DNA from: Leuconostoc lactis KCTC 3528 = DSM 20202
GTDB taxonomy: Bacteria; Bacillota; Bacilli; Lactobacillales; Lactobacillaceae
Direction: 5' to 3'
DNA: 61,025 nucleotides
Assembly: GCF_014651235.1 (NCBI RefSeq)
Contig: NZ_BMWM01000008.1
Span: 1-61,025 of the forward strand
Position numbers and translations under genes: made by a program. Below, piece after piece: positions 8,813 through 17,069 of the stretch. A model generated the notes under the pieces. The model saw only the letters and a program-made list of their open reading frames with translations. It was not told the origin of the DNA and did not search any database. Within the stretch, counting starts at the first letter, position 1. Each line of letters opens with the position of its first letter.

Positions 8813-10874
8813 ATGCTTCGAGTTGTGTTTGTTGCAACTGGAGTGATTGTGCCTGGTTAATTTCAGTATACAGTGCAGTTGCTAAAGCAACTGGAATTTT
8901 ATCCGTTGCGACTTGTTGTTGAACAAACGAGTATTCTGCCTGGAAGGCTTGGATATACCATTGACTATCAACAGGTGGTTGACTGGTGTCATAATCGCGA
9001 CGCACGCGGGCAAAATAGTGATTAAACGCACGGCGGACGAGATGAATATCATGGGTATCCTGCTTTTGGTCAACACGGGCCTGTAAGAGATCATCCAAAT
9101 GGGCATTGACAGTAGTGTCAACCGCATCATTTAAAGCAAGTAAATCGGTGATGAGTGCTTGCCAAGCGGCATGTTGTGGGTTATCGGCTGTTTGTTGCGT
9201 TGCTGGGTGTGTTTTTAAGAAGTGTGCCTGCAATCGTTGCCATTGCCAACGGCGCACTAACTGACGTAGTCGACGACTGATGTTCTGTCGTAATTTTGAC
9301 CAACCATGCGCATCGCTGTCATGTTGTTGCATCAGAAGGGTCATAATTTTCTGATAGGCCAAAATCACGTGATCAGGATAAGCCGTCATGACGGGTTGGC
9401 TTTGAAGATAGTTAGCAATAAAGGCTTGTGTTTGACTAAATAAGGTCTGGTAGGCGGCTGTCACGGTCTGTTTATCTTCGGTAGCGTGCCAACCTTTTTG
9501 TGATTGCAGATAGTTCGTTACCGTTTCACGGGCTTGTTGATCAGTCATTTGTTGTCTAATTTGTAAAATGGCAAAATCAACCATGGCATTACGCGTTGCT
9601 ATGAGTTGTTGCTGCGTGTAGGTTACTTGCTTTTTGGGTAAAATCAGTGGTAATGCCACTGCCGAGACGATCATACTGAGCAAAATGACTATAGTCGCTA
9701 CAATAATTAACTGTTCGCGAAAAGGAAACGGCTGTTGCCCAATTATATGCGGTAGGGAGAAGGCCATTGCCAAAGTCACGGTACCGTGGACACCACTGGT
9801 AGCAAAAACACGCGCGTTGAATGTGTGTGTTTTAGTGTGTTGTGGGCCAAAAAATTCCTTTGCTTGGCCTTGTTTTTGATAGGTTGCCCAGATAAAGCGG
9901 ACCGCAAACATCAACAGATAGATCAAAATGGCTAACCCAACGAGTTGTAATGTGGCGACAAAGCCAATTGCTGTGATTTCTTGCCAAACAGTTGGCAAAG
10001 CAATACCCAATAACAAAAAGACAACGGCATTGAGCAAAGTGGCAATCATTTGCCAAATTGTGGTCTGCGTTAATTGCACGTTAGTTGATGTTAGCTTGAG
10101 CTTCCGTGATTCCCAATTATGGACAATACCCGTTGCCACAACTGCTAAAATACCGGATGTTTGGGCACTTTCAGCTAATAAATAAATGGCAAAAGGTGTC
10201 AGTAAGCTAATTGTGATAACGGTTGTGTCAGGGTTGAGTGTGCGGAAAGTAATGTTGCTGCGGACCCAAACAATCGCAAAACCACCAATAATGCCGATAA
10301 TGACCCCAACACCGGCGACAAAAACAAAGTGCGCGAGACCCTCAAATAGGGATAAATGGCCATTTTTTAAAACAGATAGGGCGAGATCTAAGATGACCAA
10401 ACCAGTGGCGTCGTTAAATAATGATTCGAGTTCTAAGGCATTGTTAACACCAGTTGGCATTTCTGTTCCAGCGGTAAGTGATTTAACGGCCACAGCGTCT
10501 GTTGGGACAACGATGGCTGCTAAGGCGATGGCTAATGGCAACGGCCATGCGGATTCAATCCAGCTAGAGAGGAAACCGACGGCAATCGCAGAAACGGCCG
10601 CCAACAAGACAGACAGGGTAAAAATCATCCGAAAGCGTTTTTTAATGACAGCAAAAGATTGCTGCTGGCCATCTAAAAACATCAGCGGGGCAATCACCAC
10701 CAACATAAAAAATTCTGGTTCGAGTTCAAAATGATGAAATGTCGGGGTAAAAGATAAGCCAATCCCGACTAAAATAAAAATAAATGTTTCTGGCAGTTTG
10801 GGTATAAATTGTTTAATCATATTGGTACTGATGATACCAATCAGTAATAGGGATACAACGGTTAGGGTCGTCAT
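8811..10874 (-). CDS. Na+/H+ antiporter, CPA1 (NhaP/YjcE-like) family
   Basis: A 687-residue monovalent cation/proton antiporter. The first 410 or so residues are a multi-span membrane domain containing the paired acidic signature ESLFNDATGLV and a VPTDAVAVKS segment; the last 270 residues are a hydrophilic cytoplasmic domain. It is expected to exchange Na+ (or K+) for H+ across the membrane for pH and salt tolerance. The start at 10874 has GGAG upstream on the minus strand. Ion preference cannot be read from the sequence. Confidence 0.88.
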   Translation of the reverse strand: MTTLTVVSLLLIGIISTNMIKQFIPKLPETFIFILVGIGLSFTPTFHHFELEPEFFMLVVIAPLMFLDGQQQSFAVIKKRFRMIFTLSVLLAAVSAIAVGFLSSWIESAWPLPLAIALAAIVVPTDAVAVKSLTAGTEMPTGVNNALELESLFNDATGLVILDLALSVLKNGHLSLFEGLAHFVFVAGVGVIIGIIGGFAIVWVRSNITFRTLNPDTTVITISLLTPFAIYLLAESAQTSGILAVVATGIVHNWESRKLKLTSTNVQLTQTTIWQMIATLLNAVVFLLLGIALPTVWQEITAIGFVATLQLVGLAILIYLLMFAVRFIWATYQKQGQAKEFFGPQHTKTHTFNARVFATSGVHGTVTLAMAFSLPHIIGQQPFPFREQLIIVATIVILLSMIVSAVALPLILPKKQVTYTQQQLIATRNAMVDFAILQIRQQMTDQQARETVTNYLQSQKGWHATEDKQTVTAAYQTLFSQTQAFIANYLQSQPVMTAYPDHVILAYQKIMTLLMQQHDSDAHGWSKLRQNISRRLRQLVRRWQWQRLQAHFLKTHPATQQTADNPQHAAWQALITDLLALNDAVDTTVNAHLDDLLQARVDQKQDTHDIHLVRRAFNHYFARVRRDYDTSQPPVDSQWYIQAFQAEYSFVQQQVATDKIPVALATALYTEINQAQSLQLQQTQLEA

Positions 10875-10922
10875 GTGCTAGCTCCAAGGGTTTAAAGTAA
10901 TCAATGTGTGCTGGTCGATGCT

Positions 10923-10955
10923 AAAAAACGTGCAAATTGGGCAATTGGCACGTTT
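10923..10955 (-). terminator. Terminator of the HD-domain gene
   Basis: On the minus strand AAACGTGC pairs with GCACGTTT around a partly paired interior and is followed by a run of T residues. Confidence 0.75.
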
Positions 10956-10961
10956 GACAGG

Positions 10962-12320
10962 TTAACTTTCCGGATTAGGGATTGTTAAGGCATTATTATG
11001 GATATAGCTGCGAAAAGTTTTAAAGGTGTCCGCAAACAAATCATCTGGTTCGATGCTTAACATGTCTTTTGGGAAGAAGAACCGCTGATCTAATGACGCT
11101 TTACCCTTGATGGCAGCAACTAAGGGGGATAACTCTGACAATTCACGGTGTGAGCCGTCATCTAAAATAAATTCAATCTGTGTTCGCGGCTTAGCCACAT
11201 TCGGCTTATAGTCATCATAAGGGAGATCATAGGCGTCATTTCTAGCTGTGTAATAAACTGGATTGTAACCAGTAAAGGCCACTAATTGTTCCAATTCTTC
11301 TAAAAGTGGTGCGGTATTATCGTCAATAACAATCGACTTTAACGGTCGACGATCGAGGAAACGACGGGATAAATCAGATAAAATCTTATCTGGGTGATCG
11401 CGCCACATCGCAATGTAAGCCATAAAAACATGGTCATCTAGGCGTAAATAGTCTGCGGTCGATAATTGTTCACCGTTAAATAATGGCGTGAGTAAGGGGC
11501 CAAACGTGCTGGTATTTTGACTCGATTCGGTGCGGTAAAGTTCTTGTGCACGCCGCAGTAAATGTTCCAGCAAAACTTCCATTCCACGTGATACGGGATG
11601 GAAATAAACTTGCAGATACATTTGATAGCGACTCACGACATAATCTTCAACCGCATGCATCCCGGCAATATCAAAGCCAATCCCTGTTGGGGTTGGTTTC
11701 ATCGTGCGTAGAATGCGGTCAATATCGAATTCACCATATTTTGTCCCAGTATAGTAAGCATCGCGTAGGAGGTAATCCATGCGATCGACGTCAAGCTGAC
11801 TGGAAATCAGTTGGACGACTTGTGGATTATGATAAGTTTTAGCGATAACACTGGCCACTTTATTGGGGAAATCAGGGGAGACACTGGCCAATACGGTATG
11901 AATTTCACTGTCACCGGTAATAATAGCTTGGGTCATCGCTTCATGATCGGTGTTAAAAAGATGTTCGAAAGTGTGGGAAAAAGCACCATGTCCAATATCG
12001 TGCAATAGGGCAGCAGATAACGTCACGAGCCGTTCGTTGGTATCCCAGAGGCCATCTTCTGGTGAAGTGGACGCATAATATTGCTCAAAATGCTCGGTAA
12101 TGCGACGGGCAATTTCATAGGCACCAACAGAATGGCCAAAACGTGAATGTTCGGCACCGTGAAAAACAGCGCTGGTAATCCCAAGCTGTTGAATTCGGCG
12201 TAAGCGTTGAAATTCAGTCGTATTAATGAGATCAAGGATCACACGATCTTGAATGTGAATGAATTTGTGGATGGGGTCGCGTAGGACCTTCTCGTTGTGT
12301 AATTTATCTGTTAACATCAT
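10962..12320 (-). CDS. HD-domain phosphohydrolase (YwfO/EF1143-like dNTPase)
   Basis: A 452-residue HD-superfamily protein. The metal site is visible as HSRFGHSVGAYEIARR followed by ALLHDIGHGAFSHTFEH, and the later DRMDYLLRD segment is shared with dGTPase-like triphosphohydrolases. Length and organisation resemble the Enterococcus faecalis dNTP triphosphohydrolase EF1143, so cleavage of dNTPs to nucleosides is likely but inferred. The start is ATGATG; either methionine is possible, with AAAGGGAC upstream. It is divergent from ywiB-rpoE. Confidence 0.82.
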   Translation of the reverse strand: MMLTDKLHNEKVLRDPIHKFIHIQDRVILDLINTTEFQRLRRIQQLGITSAVFHGAEHSRFGHSVGAYEIARRITEHFEQYYASTSPEDGLWDTNERLVTLSAALLHDIGHGAFSHTFEHLFNTDHEAMTQAIITGDSEIHTVLASVSPDFPNKVASVIAKTYHNPQVVQLISSQLDVDRMDYLLRDAYYTGTKYGEFDIDRILRTMKPTPTGIGFDIAGMHAVEDYVVSRYQMYLQVYFHPVSRGMEVLLEHLLRRAQELYRTESSQNTSTFGPLLTPLFNGEQLSTADYLRLDDHVFMAYIAMWRDHPDKILSDLSRRFLDRRPLKSIVIDDNTAPLLEELEQLVAFTGYNPVYYTARNDAYDLPYDDYKPNVAKPRTQIEFILDDGSHRELSELSPLVAAIKGKASLDQRFFFPKDMLSIEPDDLFADTFKTFRSYIHNNALTIPNPES

Positions 12321-12343
12321 TTGTCCCTTTTGACCTTTCTTAT

Positions 12344-12349
12344 ATTATA
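12344..12349 (-). promoter_or_regulatory. -10 element for the HD-domain gene
   Basis: TATAAT reads on the minus strand 24 bases before the start codon. The same AT-rich block reads TATAAT on the plus strand at 12346-12351, so it might serve both directions. No convincing -35 was seen for either. Confidence 0.45.
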
Positions 12350-12377
12350 ATAGATAATTAACGAAATGAATGAAAAA

Positions 12378-12440
12378 TGTCGGCGGATTATCAGATGTGT
12401 CACACAACCGCCGGCTGACACAAAATAGGCTAGTGTGTCG
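12378..12440 (+). other. Inverted-repeat cluster upstream of ywiB
   Basis: GGCGG (12382-12386) and CCGCC (12408-12412) can pair, extended by TGTC/GACA across a bulge. A second inverted repeat, GACACA...TGTGTC, spans about 12417-12439 and shares bases with the first, so the two are partly exclusive. Function is unknown. Confidence 0.45.
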
Positions 12441-12466
12441 TATGACCTGAGTCTAAGGGGGGAACT

Positions 12467-12916
12467 ATGTCACAAACACAAAAACAAATGGTGCCATTAT
12501 CATTAACAACAACTGTTCGTCAAGATGACGACGTCGAGACGTTTAATTTTGACACCGCGGGGGAGTTGTTGGTTAAAAATGACCATGTTTACTTACGTTA
12601 TACGGAAAACATTGCAGAACAACAAACCAAAGTACGATTTAAATTTGAACCAGACAGTGTCCGCTTGTACCGAACAGGTGACGGACAACAAACTCAACTG
12701 GTTTTTGTGCTGGACCAACAGGTGCCAGCTTTCTATCAAACACCGGCGGGGCAAATGCATTTGGCCACTTATACGACCCAGTTACAGACAGCAATCGACC
12801 CGGAAAAGGCACAAGGCAAAATTGCAATTGACTATCAGCTCATTGCTAATGACCAGATTGTTGGCGAATACGCGTTACGGTTGCAATTCCAAGCCAAATC
12901 TAGTAAACTTAATTAG
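12467..12916 (+). CDS. YwiB-like DUF1934 protein
   Basis: A 149-residue protein predicted to be mostly beta strand, like the calycin-type DUF1934/YwiB family. Features such as VYLRYTEN near residue 40 and the closing YALRLQFQ strand fit the family. Function is unknown. It starts after a strong GGGGGGA ribosome binding site and precedes rpoE by 25 bases, an arrangement often seen in Firmicutes. Confidence 0.75.
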   Translation: MSQTQKQMVPLSLTTTVRQDDDVETFNFDTAGELLVKNDHVYLRYTENIAEQQTKVRFKFEPDSVRLYRTGDGQQTQLVFVLDQQVPAFYQTPAGQMHLATYTTQLQTAIDPEKAQGKIAIDYQLIANDQIVGEYALRLQFQAKSSKLN

Positions 12917-12941
12917 TTAGAAACTCGAAAGGACGTGCACT

Positions 12942-13526
12942 ATGGCACTCACACAATTAGGCAATCACCCAAAAGAAGAATTAGCATTGGTTGAAATTGC
13001 AACTGCAATTTTGGCAGAGCACAAGACAGTTATGCCATTTAGCTCACTGGTTCAAGAAATTCAGGACTTTTTGGCAGTTGATGCGGAGACGTTCCGGTCA
13101 CGTCTCTCACAATTTTATACCGACTTAAATACAGATGGCTCATTCATCTCACTTGGTAACAATGAATGGGGCTTGCGTGCCTGGTATCCAGTTGATGCCA
13201 TTGACGAATCAATCCATGAAATGGATGATGACGATGACACACCAAAGCGTAAGAAGGTAGCAAAGAAGGTTAGCGTCTTTGCGGACTCAGCAGCAGATGA
13301 TGATGTGATCGATTATAACGATGACGATCCTGAAGACGAAGACTTTGGTGAAGTTGCTGAAGAAGAAGTCGACGTGGACGTTGACGACGCTGAAATTGAA
13401 GTTGAAGACGATGATGACGAAACAGACATTATTGTTGGTGACGATGAATCAATTGATGATAACTTAACAGAATTAGCCGGCACAAATGATCTTGATGATT
13501 TGGGCGACGGTGATATTGAAAAGTAA
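12942..13526 (+). CDS. rpoE: DNA-directed RNA polymerase delta subunit
   Basis: A 194-residue delta subunit. The first 85 or so residues form the folded HARE-type winged-helix domain (ELALVEIATAIL, FRSRLSQFYTDLNTDG, WGLRAWYP). The rest is a disordered, almost entirely Asp/Glu tail interrupted by one basic patch (PKRKKVAKK). In Firmicutes delta displaces nucleic acids from RNA polymerase and speeds recycling. The gene is followed directly by a terminator; pyrG, a frequent neighbour in Bacillus, is not here. Confidence 0.92.
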   Translation: MALTQLGNHPKEELALVEIATAILAEHKTVMPFSSLVQEIQDFLAVDAETFRSRLSQFYTDLNTDGSFISLGNNEWGLRAWYPVDAIDESIHEMDDDDDTPKRKKVAKKVSVFADSAADDDVIDYNDDDPEDEDFGEVAEEEVDVDVDDAEIEVEDDDDETDIIVGDDESIDDNLTELAGTNDLDDLGDGDIEK

Positions 13527-13530
13527 TATT

Positions 13531-13559
13531 AAAATGCCGTGTTAGCGGCATTTTTTTTT
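13531..13559 (+). terminator. rpoE terminator
   Basis: AAAATGCCG pairs with CGGCATTTT around a six-base loop and runs into nine T residues. Confidence 0.9.
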
Positions 13560-13642
13560 GTGGCTATTGCCGTGTTGGACGCCTAAAATAACGGGTTTTG
13601 ATGATGTATTAAAAATGTAATAAAAAAGTTTTTGAAAAAGGG

Positions 13643-13671
13643 TTGCATTTTTGGCGTAACATCTGTAATAT
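13643..13671 (+). promoter_or_regulatory. Promoter of tRNA-Lys
   Basis: TTGCAT (13643-13648), a 17-base spacer and TAATAT (13666-13671), about 25 bases before the mature tRNA. Confidence 0.7.
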
Positions 13672-13695
13672 ATATAAATGTGCTACGGCATGTTT

Positions 13696-13769
13696 GCTCC
13701 TTTAACTCAGTTGGTTAGAGTAGGGGATTTTTAATCCCAAGGTCCTCGGTTCGAGTCCGAGAGGGAGCA
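13696..13769 (+). tRNA. tRNA-Lys (anticodon TTT)
   Basis: A 74-base cloverleaf. The acceptor GCTCCTT pairs with AGGGAGC, D stem ACTC/GAGT, anticodon loop TTTTTAA with anticodon TTT, and T stem CTCGG/CCGAG around TTCGAGT. The top pair of the anticodon stem is a G:A mismatch. The discriminator is A and the CCA end is not encoded. It is a single-gene unit with its own promoter and terminator. Confidence 0.93.
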
Positions 13770-13806
13770 CTGATTTAACTATCAGGTGACCTTTGGGATA
13801 TTCCAG

Positions 13807-13842
13807 GAAAAGCAAGTAACTTTGTTACTTGCTTTTCTTTTT
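13807..13842 (+). terminator. Terminator after tRNA-Lys
   Basis: A perfect 14-bp stem (13807-13820 with 13824-13837) with a TTT loop, followed by five T residues. Confidence 0.9.
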
Positions 13843-13854
13843 GTTTAAAAGACA

Positions 13855-13883
13855 TTGCAAAAAAAATTGAATCATAGTATTAT
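13855..13883 (+). promoter_or_regulatory. Promoter of the T-box/permease transcript
   Basis: TTGCAA (13855-13860), a 17-base spacer and TATTAT (13878-13883); the predicted start point is near 13890. Confidence 0.75.
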
Positions 13884-13888
13884 TGATA

Positions 13889-14136
13889 CAAGCGTTGAGA
13901 CGGACGGGTTACTAGGTTACCTTAGTAGAGACATCATGGTTGGTGAAAATGATGAAGGGACTAGTGGACTAACTACCGTTGATGCATAATCTGATTAGGT
14001 GCAGACTGAAAGGATTGTCGGTGTAATTGGCCGTTACCCCAATTGTTTTAAGTGGTTTGTCAACAGACAGACTTGAAATTGGGTTGGTACCGCGCAAAAG
14101 CGCCCCTAGATTAGGTTCTAGGGGCGCTTTTTTTAT
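13889..14136 (+). promoter_or_regulatory. T-box leader (predicted Thr specifier) for amino-acid permease
   Basis: A complete T-box leader. The 14-base core around 14081-14094 (GGGTTGGTACCGCG) contains the UGGU bulge that reads an uncharged tRNA end with discriminator A. A terminator follows at 14099-14135 (12-bp GC-rich stem and seven T). Stem I has a GA-type kink-turn (TGAGA opposite TTGA) and a conserved distal loop. In the specifier loop, ACU (13972-13974) is followed by A and then the lower helix CCG, which predicts threonine. Other frames give CUA or UAC but lack the purine after the codon. Confidence 0.9.
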
Positions 14137-14175
14137 GCCGTACGTGCAACGAGGGAAAAGTGTGAGGAAAGAGCA

Positions 14176-15558
14176 ATGTTAGATAAACGGAACAGAGAGT
14201 TAAACCGAGATTTATCGTCAAATCAAATGCAAATGATTGCCTTGGGCGGGACGATTGGGGTCGGCTTGTTTATGGGATCATCGGCGACGATTAAATGGAC
14301 CGGTGTGTCAGTTATTTTTGCCTATGCGTTGGCCGGATTTGTTTTATACCTGGTGATGCGAGCGCTAGGGGAAATGTTATTTGTTGATCCAACAGTCGGG
14401 TCATTTGCCAACTATGCAACAAAATATATTCATCCACTAGCCGGTTATTTAACCGTCTGGGCGAATGTCTTTCAGTGGTTGACGGTTGGGGTCTCAGAAA
14501 CGATTGCCGTCGGCGTCTATCTGAATTACTGGTTCCCAGGTGTGCCAATTTGGGTCACTGGGGTTGTCGTCTTGGTAACGTTGACCTTAGCAAATATGGC
14601 CACAGTGAAAGCTTATGGGAATATGGAAACTTGGTTTTCAATGATCAAAGTGGTCACGATTATTTTAATGATCATTTTAGGCTTTATGGTAATCTTGCTG
14701 GGCTTCGGGAATAATTGGCATCCCATTGGTTTTTCTAATTTGTGGACGCATGGCCCATTCTTTGCTGGTGGCTTAAAAGGCTTTATGTTTGCCTTGTCAA
14801 TTGTCATGACCTCTTATCAAGGGATTGAAATTATCGGGATTACGGCTGGGGAAACGCAAGATCCGAAGCACGCGATTGTGTCAGCCATTAAGTCAATTGT
14901 GGCGCGTATTTTAATTTTCTACATTGGTGCTATTTTTGTTATCATCACGATTTATCCATGGGATAAGTTAGATCAAGTTGGCTCACCCTTTGTGGAAACG
15001 TTCTCACGTGTCGGCATTACTGCTGCTGCGGGTATCATTAACTTTGTGATGCTAACAGCTGCCATGTCTGCTTTGAACTCTGGTATTTTTAGTTCAAGTC
15101 GCATGCTTTACACGCTGGCGTTGAACAAGGAATTGTCGCCAAAGTTTTTGAAGCTGTCAAAGCATCGTGTACCAACGTTGCCAGTGTTGGCGATGTCAGG
15201 TGGTATTTTGATTGGGATTGTGCTTAATGCGTTATTACCACTCTTTTGGCGCGGCAGCTCTAGTGTCTTCGTGCTCGTTTATTCGGCAAGTACGTTGCCA
15301 GGTATGGTGCCATGGTTTGTCATTTTGATTAGCCAGATTAAATTTAAGCGTGACAATCCAAACCTACTGGAAGGACATCCGTTTAAGATGCCTTGGGCAC
15401 CGTACACCAATTACTTTGCCATTGCGATGCTTGTGCTGACATTGGTTTACATGGTGATTAATCCAGAAACACGGATACCATTACTCATTGGCCTAGCCTT
15501 TTTGCTGGTGATGTCGGTCGTTTTCTTCATCACCCATCACAAATCAGCCAAGCAATAA
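14176..15558 (+). CDS. Amino-acid permease (APC superfamily, AAT family)
   Basis: A 460-residue, 12-span secondary transporter of the amino acid-polyamine-organocation superfamily. The N-terminal LNRDLSSNQMQMIALGGTIGVGLFMGS is the family signature before and through span 1, and GIEIIGITAGET marks span 6. The start follows AGGAAAG. Expression is governed by the T-box upstream, so the substrate is probably the amino acid read by that leader (threonine or a related one); the protein sequence alone does not settle this. No terminator was seen before plsX. Confidence 0.88.
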   Translation: MLDKRNRELNRDLSSNQMQMIALGGTIGVGLFMGSSATIKWTGVSVIFAYALAGFVLYLVMRALGEMLFVDPTVGSFANYATKYIHPLAGYLTVWANVFQWLTVGVSETIAVGVYLNYWFPGVPIWVTGVVVLVTLTLANMATVKAYGNMETWFSMIKVVTIILMIILGFMVILLGFGNNWHPIGFSNLWTHGPFFAGGLKGFMFALSIVMTSYQGIEIIGITAGETQDPKHAIVSAIKSIVARILIFYIGAIFVIITIYPWDKLDQVGSPFVETFSRVGITAAAGIINFVMLTAAMSALNSGIFSSSRMLYTLALNKELSPKFLKLSKHRVPTLPVLAMSGGILIGIVLNALLPLFWRGSSSVFVLVYSASTLPGMVPWFVILISQIKFKRDNPNLLEGHPFKMPWAPYTNYFAIAMLVLTLVYMVINPETRIPLLIGLAFLLVMSVVFFITHHKSAKQ

Positions 15559-15590
15559 TCAGAATATCTTCGGCGGCTGGTCGTGAAAAA

Positions 15591-15599
15591 TGATAAAAT
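15591..15599 (+). promoter_or_regulatory. Extended -10 promoter for the plsX leader
   Basis: TGATAAAAT is an extended -10 element (TGn plus TAAAAT) with no clear -35. It would start transcription near 15607, just before the leader ORF. Confidence 0.5.
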
Positions 15600-15626
15600 A
15601 GATAAAGATTGAAATTTGGAGGCTAG

Positions 15627-15670
15627 GGTTGCTAGGTCATATCGGTCAAAAATTGGCTGGACCAGCAACC
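15627..15670 (+). promoter_or_regulatory. Hairpin in the plsX 5' leader
   Basis: GGTTGCT (15627-15633) pairs with AGCAACC (15664-15670), and after one bulged A, GGTC (15635-15638) pairs with GACC (15660-15663). The 11-bp stem lies between the only good ribosome binding site (GGAGG, 15618-15622) and the plsX start codon. Confidence 0.65.
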
Positions 15671-15688
15671 AACGATATAGATGACTAA
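15629..15688 (+). CDS. Putative 19-residue leader peptide overlapping plsX
   Basis: A TTG-started frame six bases after the perfect GGAGG at 15618-15622. It encodes MLGHIGQKLAGPATNDIDD and ends at TAA 15686-15688, eight bases inside plsX. The plsX ATG at 15681 has no ribosome binding site of its own and is preceded directly by an in-frame TAG. Ribosomes that translate this frame would melt the hairpin at 15627-15670 and finish on the plsX start, so coupling is likely. The alternative is that the hairpin simply brings GGAGG closer to the ATG. No known protein family applies. Confidence 0.45.
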   Translation: MLGHIGQKLAGPATNDIDD

Positions 15689-16733
15689 AAAAATCGCAAT
15701 AGACGCCATGGGTGGCGATTACGCCCCGCTTGAAATTGTCAAAGGGGTTGAGCTGGCACGTGACCGCTACCCTGAACTAGAATTTCTGCTATTTGGCACT
15801 GAATCAGCGGTCAAGCCACTGGTTCAAAACTGGGAGCGCTTGACACTGATCCCTACAACAGAAGTGATTGAGATGGGGGATGAACCTGTCAAAGCCATGC
15901 GTCGTAAGAAGGACTCATCAATGGTGCAAGCAGCTTTGGCAGTTAAAGATGGCCGGGCCGATGCTTTGTTTAGTGCCGGCAATACTGGTGCGTTGTTGTC
16001 CAGTGCCATTTTCTTGGTGGGTCGGATCAAAGGGGTCGATCGACCGGCTTTGGCAACGGCTTTACCGAGTTTTGGTGGGGCACATGATCAATTTGTCTTT
16101 ATGGATTTAGGCGCCAATGCCGAGAGCAAACCAGCCCATCTTTACCAATATGGTATTTTGGGCAGCTTCTATGCCTCACATGTCCTTGGCATTGCGGATC
16201 CAACGGTGCGCTTGTTGAATAATGGCGCGGAAGAAGATAAAGGCGATGAAGTGCATAAAACAGCCCATCTTTTGATGAAAGACACGACAGCCTTTAACTT
16301 CTTAGGTAACATTGAAGCCCGTGAATTACTGGCCGGAACTGCTGATGTTGTTGTGGCGGATGGTTTCTCTGGTAACGCCGCTTTGAAAGCAACAGAAGGG
16401 ACTGCTTTAATGATGCTTAAGCAACTTAAAGCAGCAATTATGGCTGCCGGTGTGCGTGGTAAGTTGGGTGGTGCGCTTTTAAAGCCTGCCTTTAAGACAG
16501 TGCAAAAGCAACTCGATTATAATGAAGCCGGTGGCGCAGTTATTTTGGGTGTGAAGGCGCCTGTTGTTAAGACGCACGGTTCAGCGAAGGCACCGGCAGT
16601 GGCCAACACAATGGGGCAAATTAAGACCATGTTGGACCACCAATTGGTGCCAGATATTGAAACGTTTATTGCAGCACACAAAGACGAATTACAAGCTGGA
16701 AAAGAAGCTTTAAGTACACAAGTTAACGGCTAA
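15681..16733 (+). CDS. plsX: Phosphate acyltransferase PlsX
   Basis: A 350-residue PlsX, which converts acyl-ACP to acyl-phosphate for the first step of phospholipid synthesis through PlsY. The start IAIDAMGGDYAPLEIVKG, the central SAGNTGALL and the later VADGFSGNAALKATEG are family hallmarks. The start is fixed by an upstream in-frame stop. It is followed 42 bases later by acpP, its substrate carrier. Translation probably depends on the upstream leader ORF or hairpin. Confidence 0.94.
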   Translation: MTKKIAIDAMGGDYAPLEIVKGVELARDRYPELEFLLFGTESAVKPLVQNWERLTLIPTTEVIEMGDEPVKAMRRKKDSSMVQAALAVKDGRADALFSAGNTGALLSSAIFLVGRIKGVDRPALATALPSFGGAHDQFVFMDLGANAESKPAHLYQYGILGSFYASHVLGIADPTVRLLNNGAEEDKGDEVHKTAHLLMKDTTAFNFLGNIEARELLAGTADVVVADGFSGNAALKATEGTALMMLKQLKAAIMAAGVRGKLGGALLKPAFKTVQKQLDYNEAGGAVILGVKAPVVKTHGSAKAPAVANTMGQIKTMLDHQLVPDIETFIAAHKDELQAGKEALSTQVNG

Positions 16734-16775
16734 TAGCGAGCTGTGACGATTTGAAGAGATATTGGAGAATAACAC

Positions 16776-17024
16776 ATGGCGATGGAAAAAGAAGCAATCT
16801 ATAACATGATGGCAGATGAAATTGCAACGCGTTTTAGTATTAAGCGTGAAGCGGTGACGCCAGATTTAAACTTTTTGACGGATGTTAATGCGGATTCAAT
16901 TGATTTTGTTGAATTGGTGTTAGAAGTCGAAGATATGTTTAACGTCAGCATTTCAGATGAAGATGCTGAAAACTTGGTGACGTTACAACAAACAGTTGAC
17001 TATATCGTCGCACATCAAAATTAA
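16776..17024 (+). CDS. acpP: Acyl carrier protein
   Basis: An 82-residue acidic acyl carrier protein. The 4'-phosphopantetheine attachment serine is S41 in NADSIDFVELVLEVED. GGAGA precedes the ATG at 16776. It directly follows plsX, the usual Firmicute pairing, and supplies acyl groups for phospholipid synthesis. Confidence 0.93.
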   Translation: MAMEKEAIYNMMADEIATRFSIKREAVTPDLNFLTDVNADSIDFVELVLEVEDMFNVSISDEDAENLVTLQQTVDYIVAHQN

Positions 17025-17035
17025 AAATTAGTCAT

Positions 17036-17064
17036 TTGACAGGCGTGCGACATTAAGCTATACT
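17036..17064 (+). promoter_or_regulatory. Promoter of the fRMsr T-box transcript
   Basis: A consensus TTGACA (17036-17041), a 17-base spacer and TATACT (17059-17064). Transcription is expected from about 17071. Confidence 0.85.
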
Positions 17065-17069
17065 GATTT

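Noticed and set aside
10186-10734. A 182-residue frame antisense to the antiporter gene
   Set aside because: It mirrors hydrophobic codons of the antiporter membrane domain and has no family features or SD.
12525-12920. A 131-residue frame overlapping ywiB
   Set aside because: It is a shifted frame of the ywiB gene with a poor amino-acid pattern and no ribosome binding site.
13696-13769. Possibility that the tRNA is a pseudogene because of the G:A pair in the anticodon stem
   Set aside because: All other stems and conserved loops are intact, and it has a good promoter and terminator.
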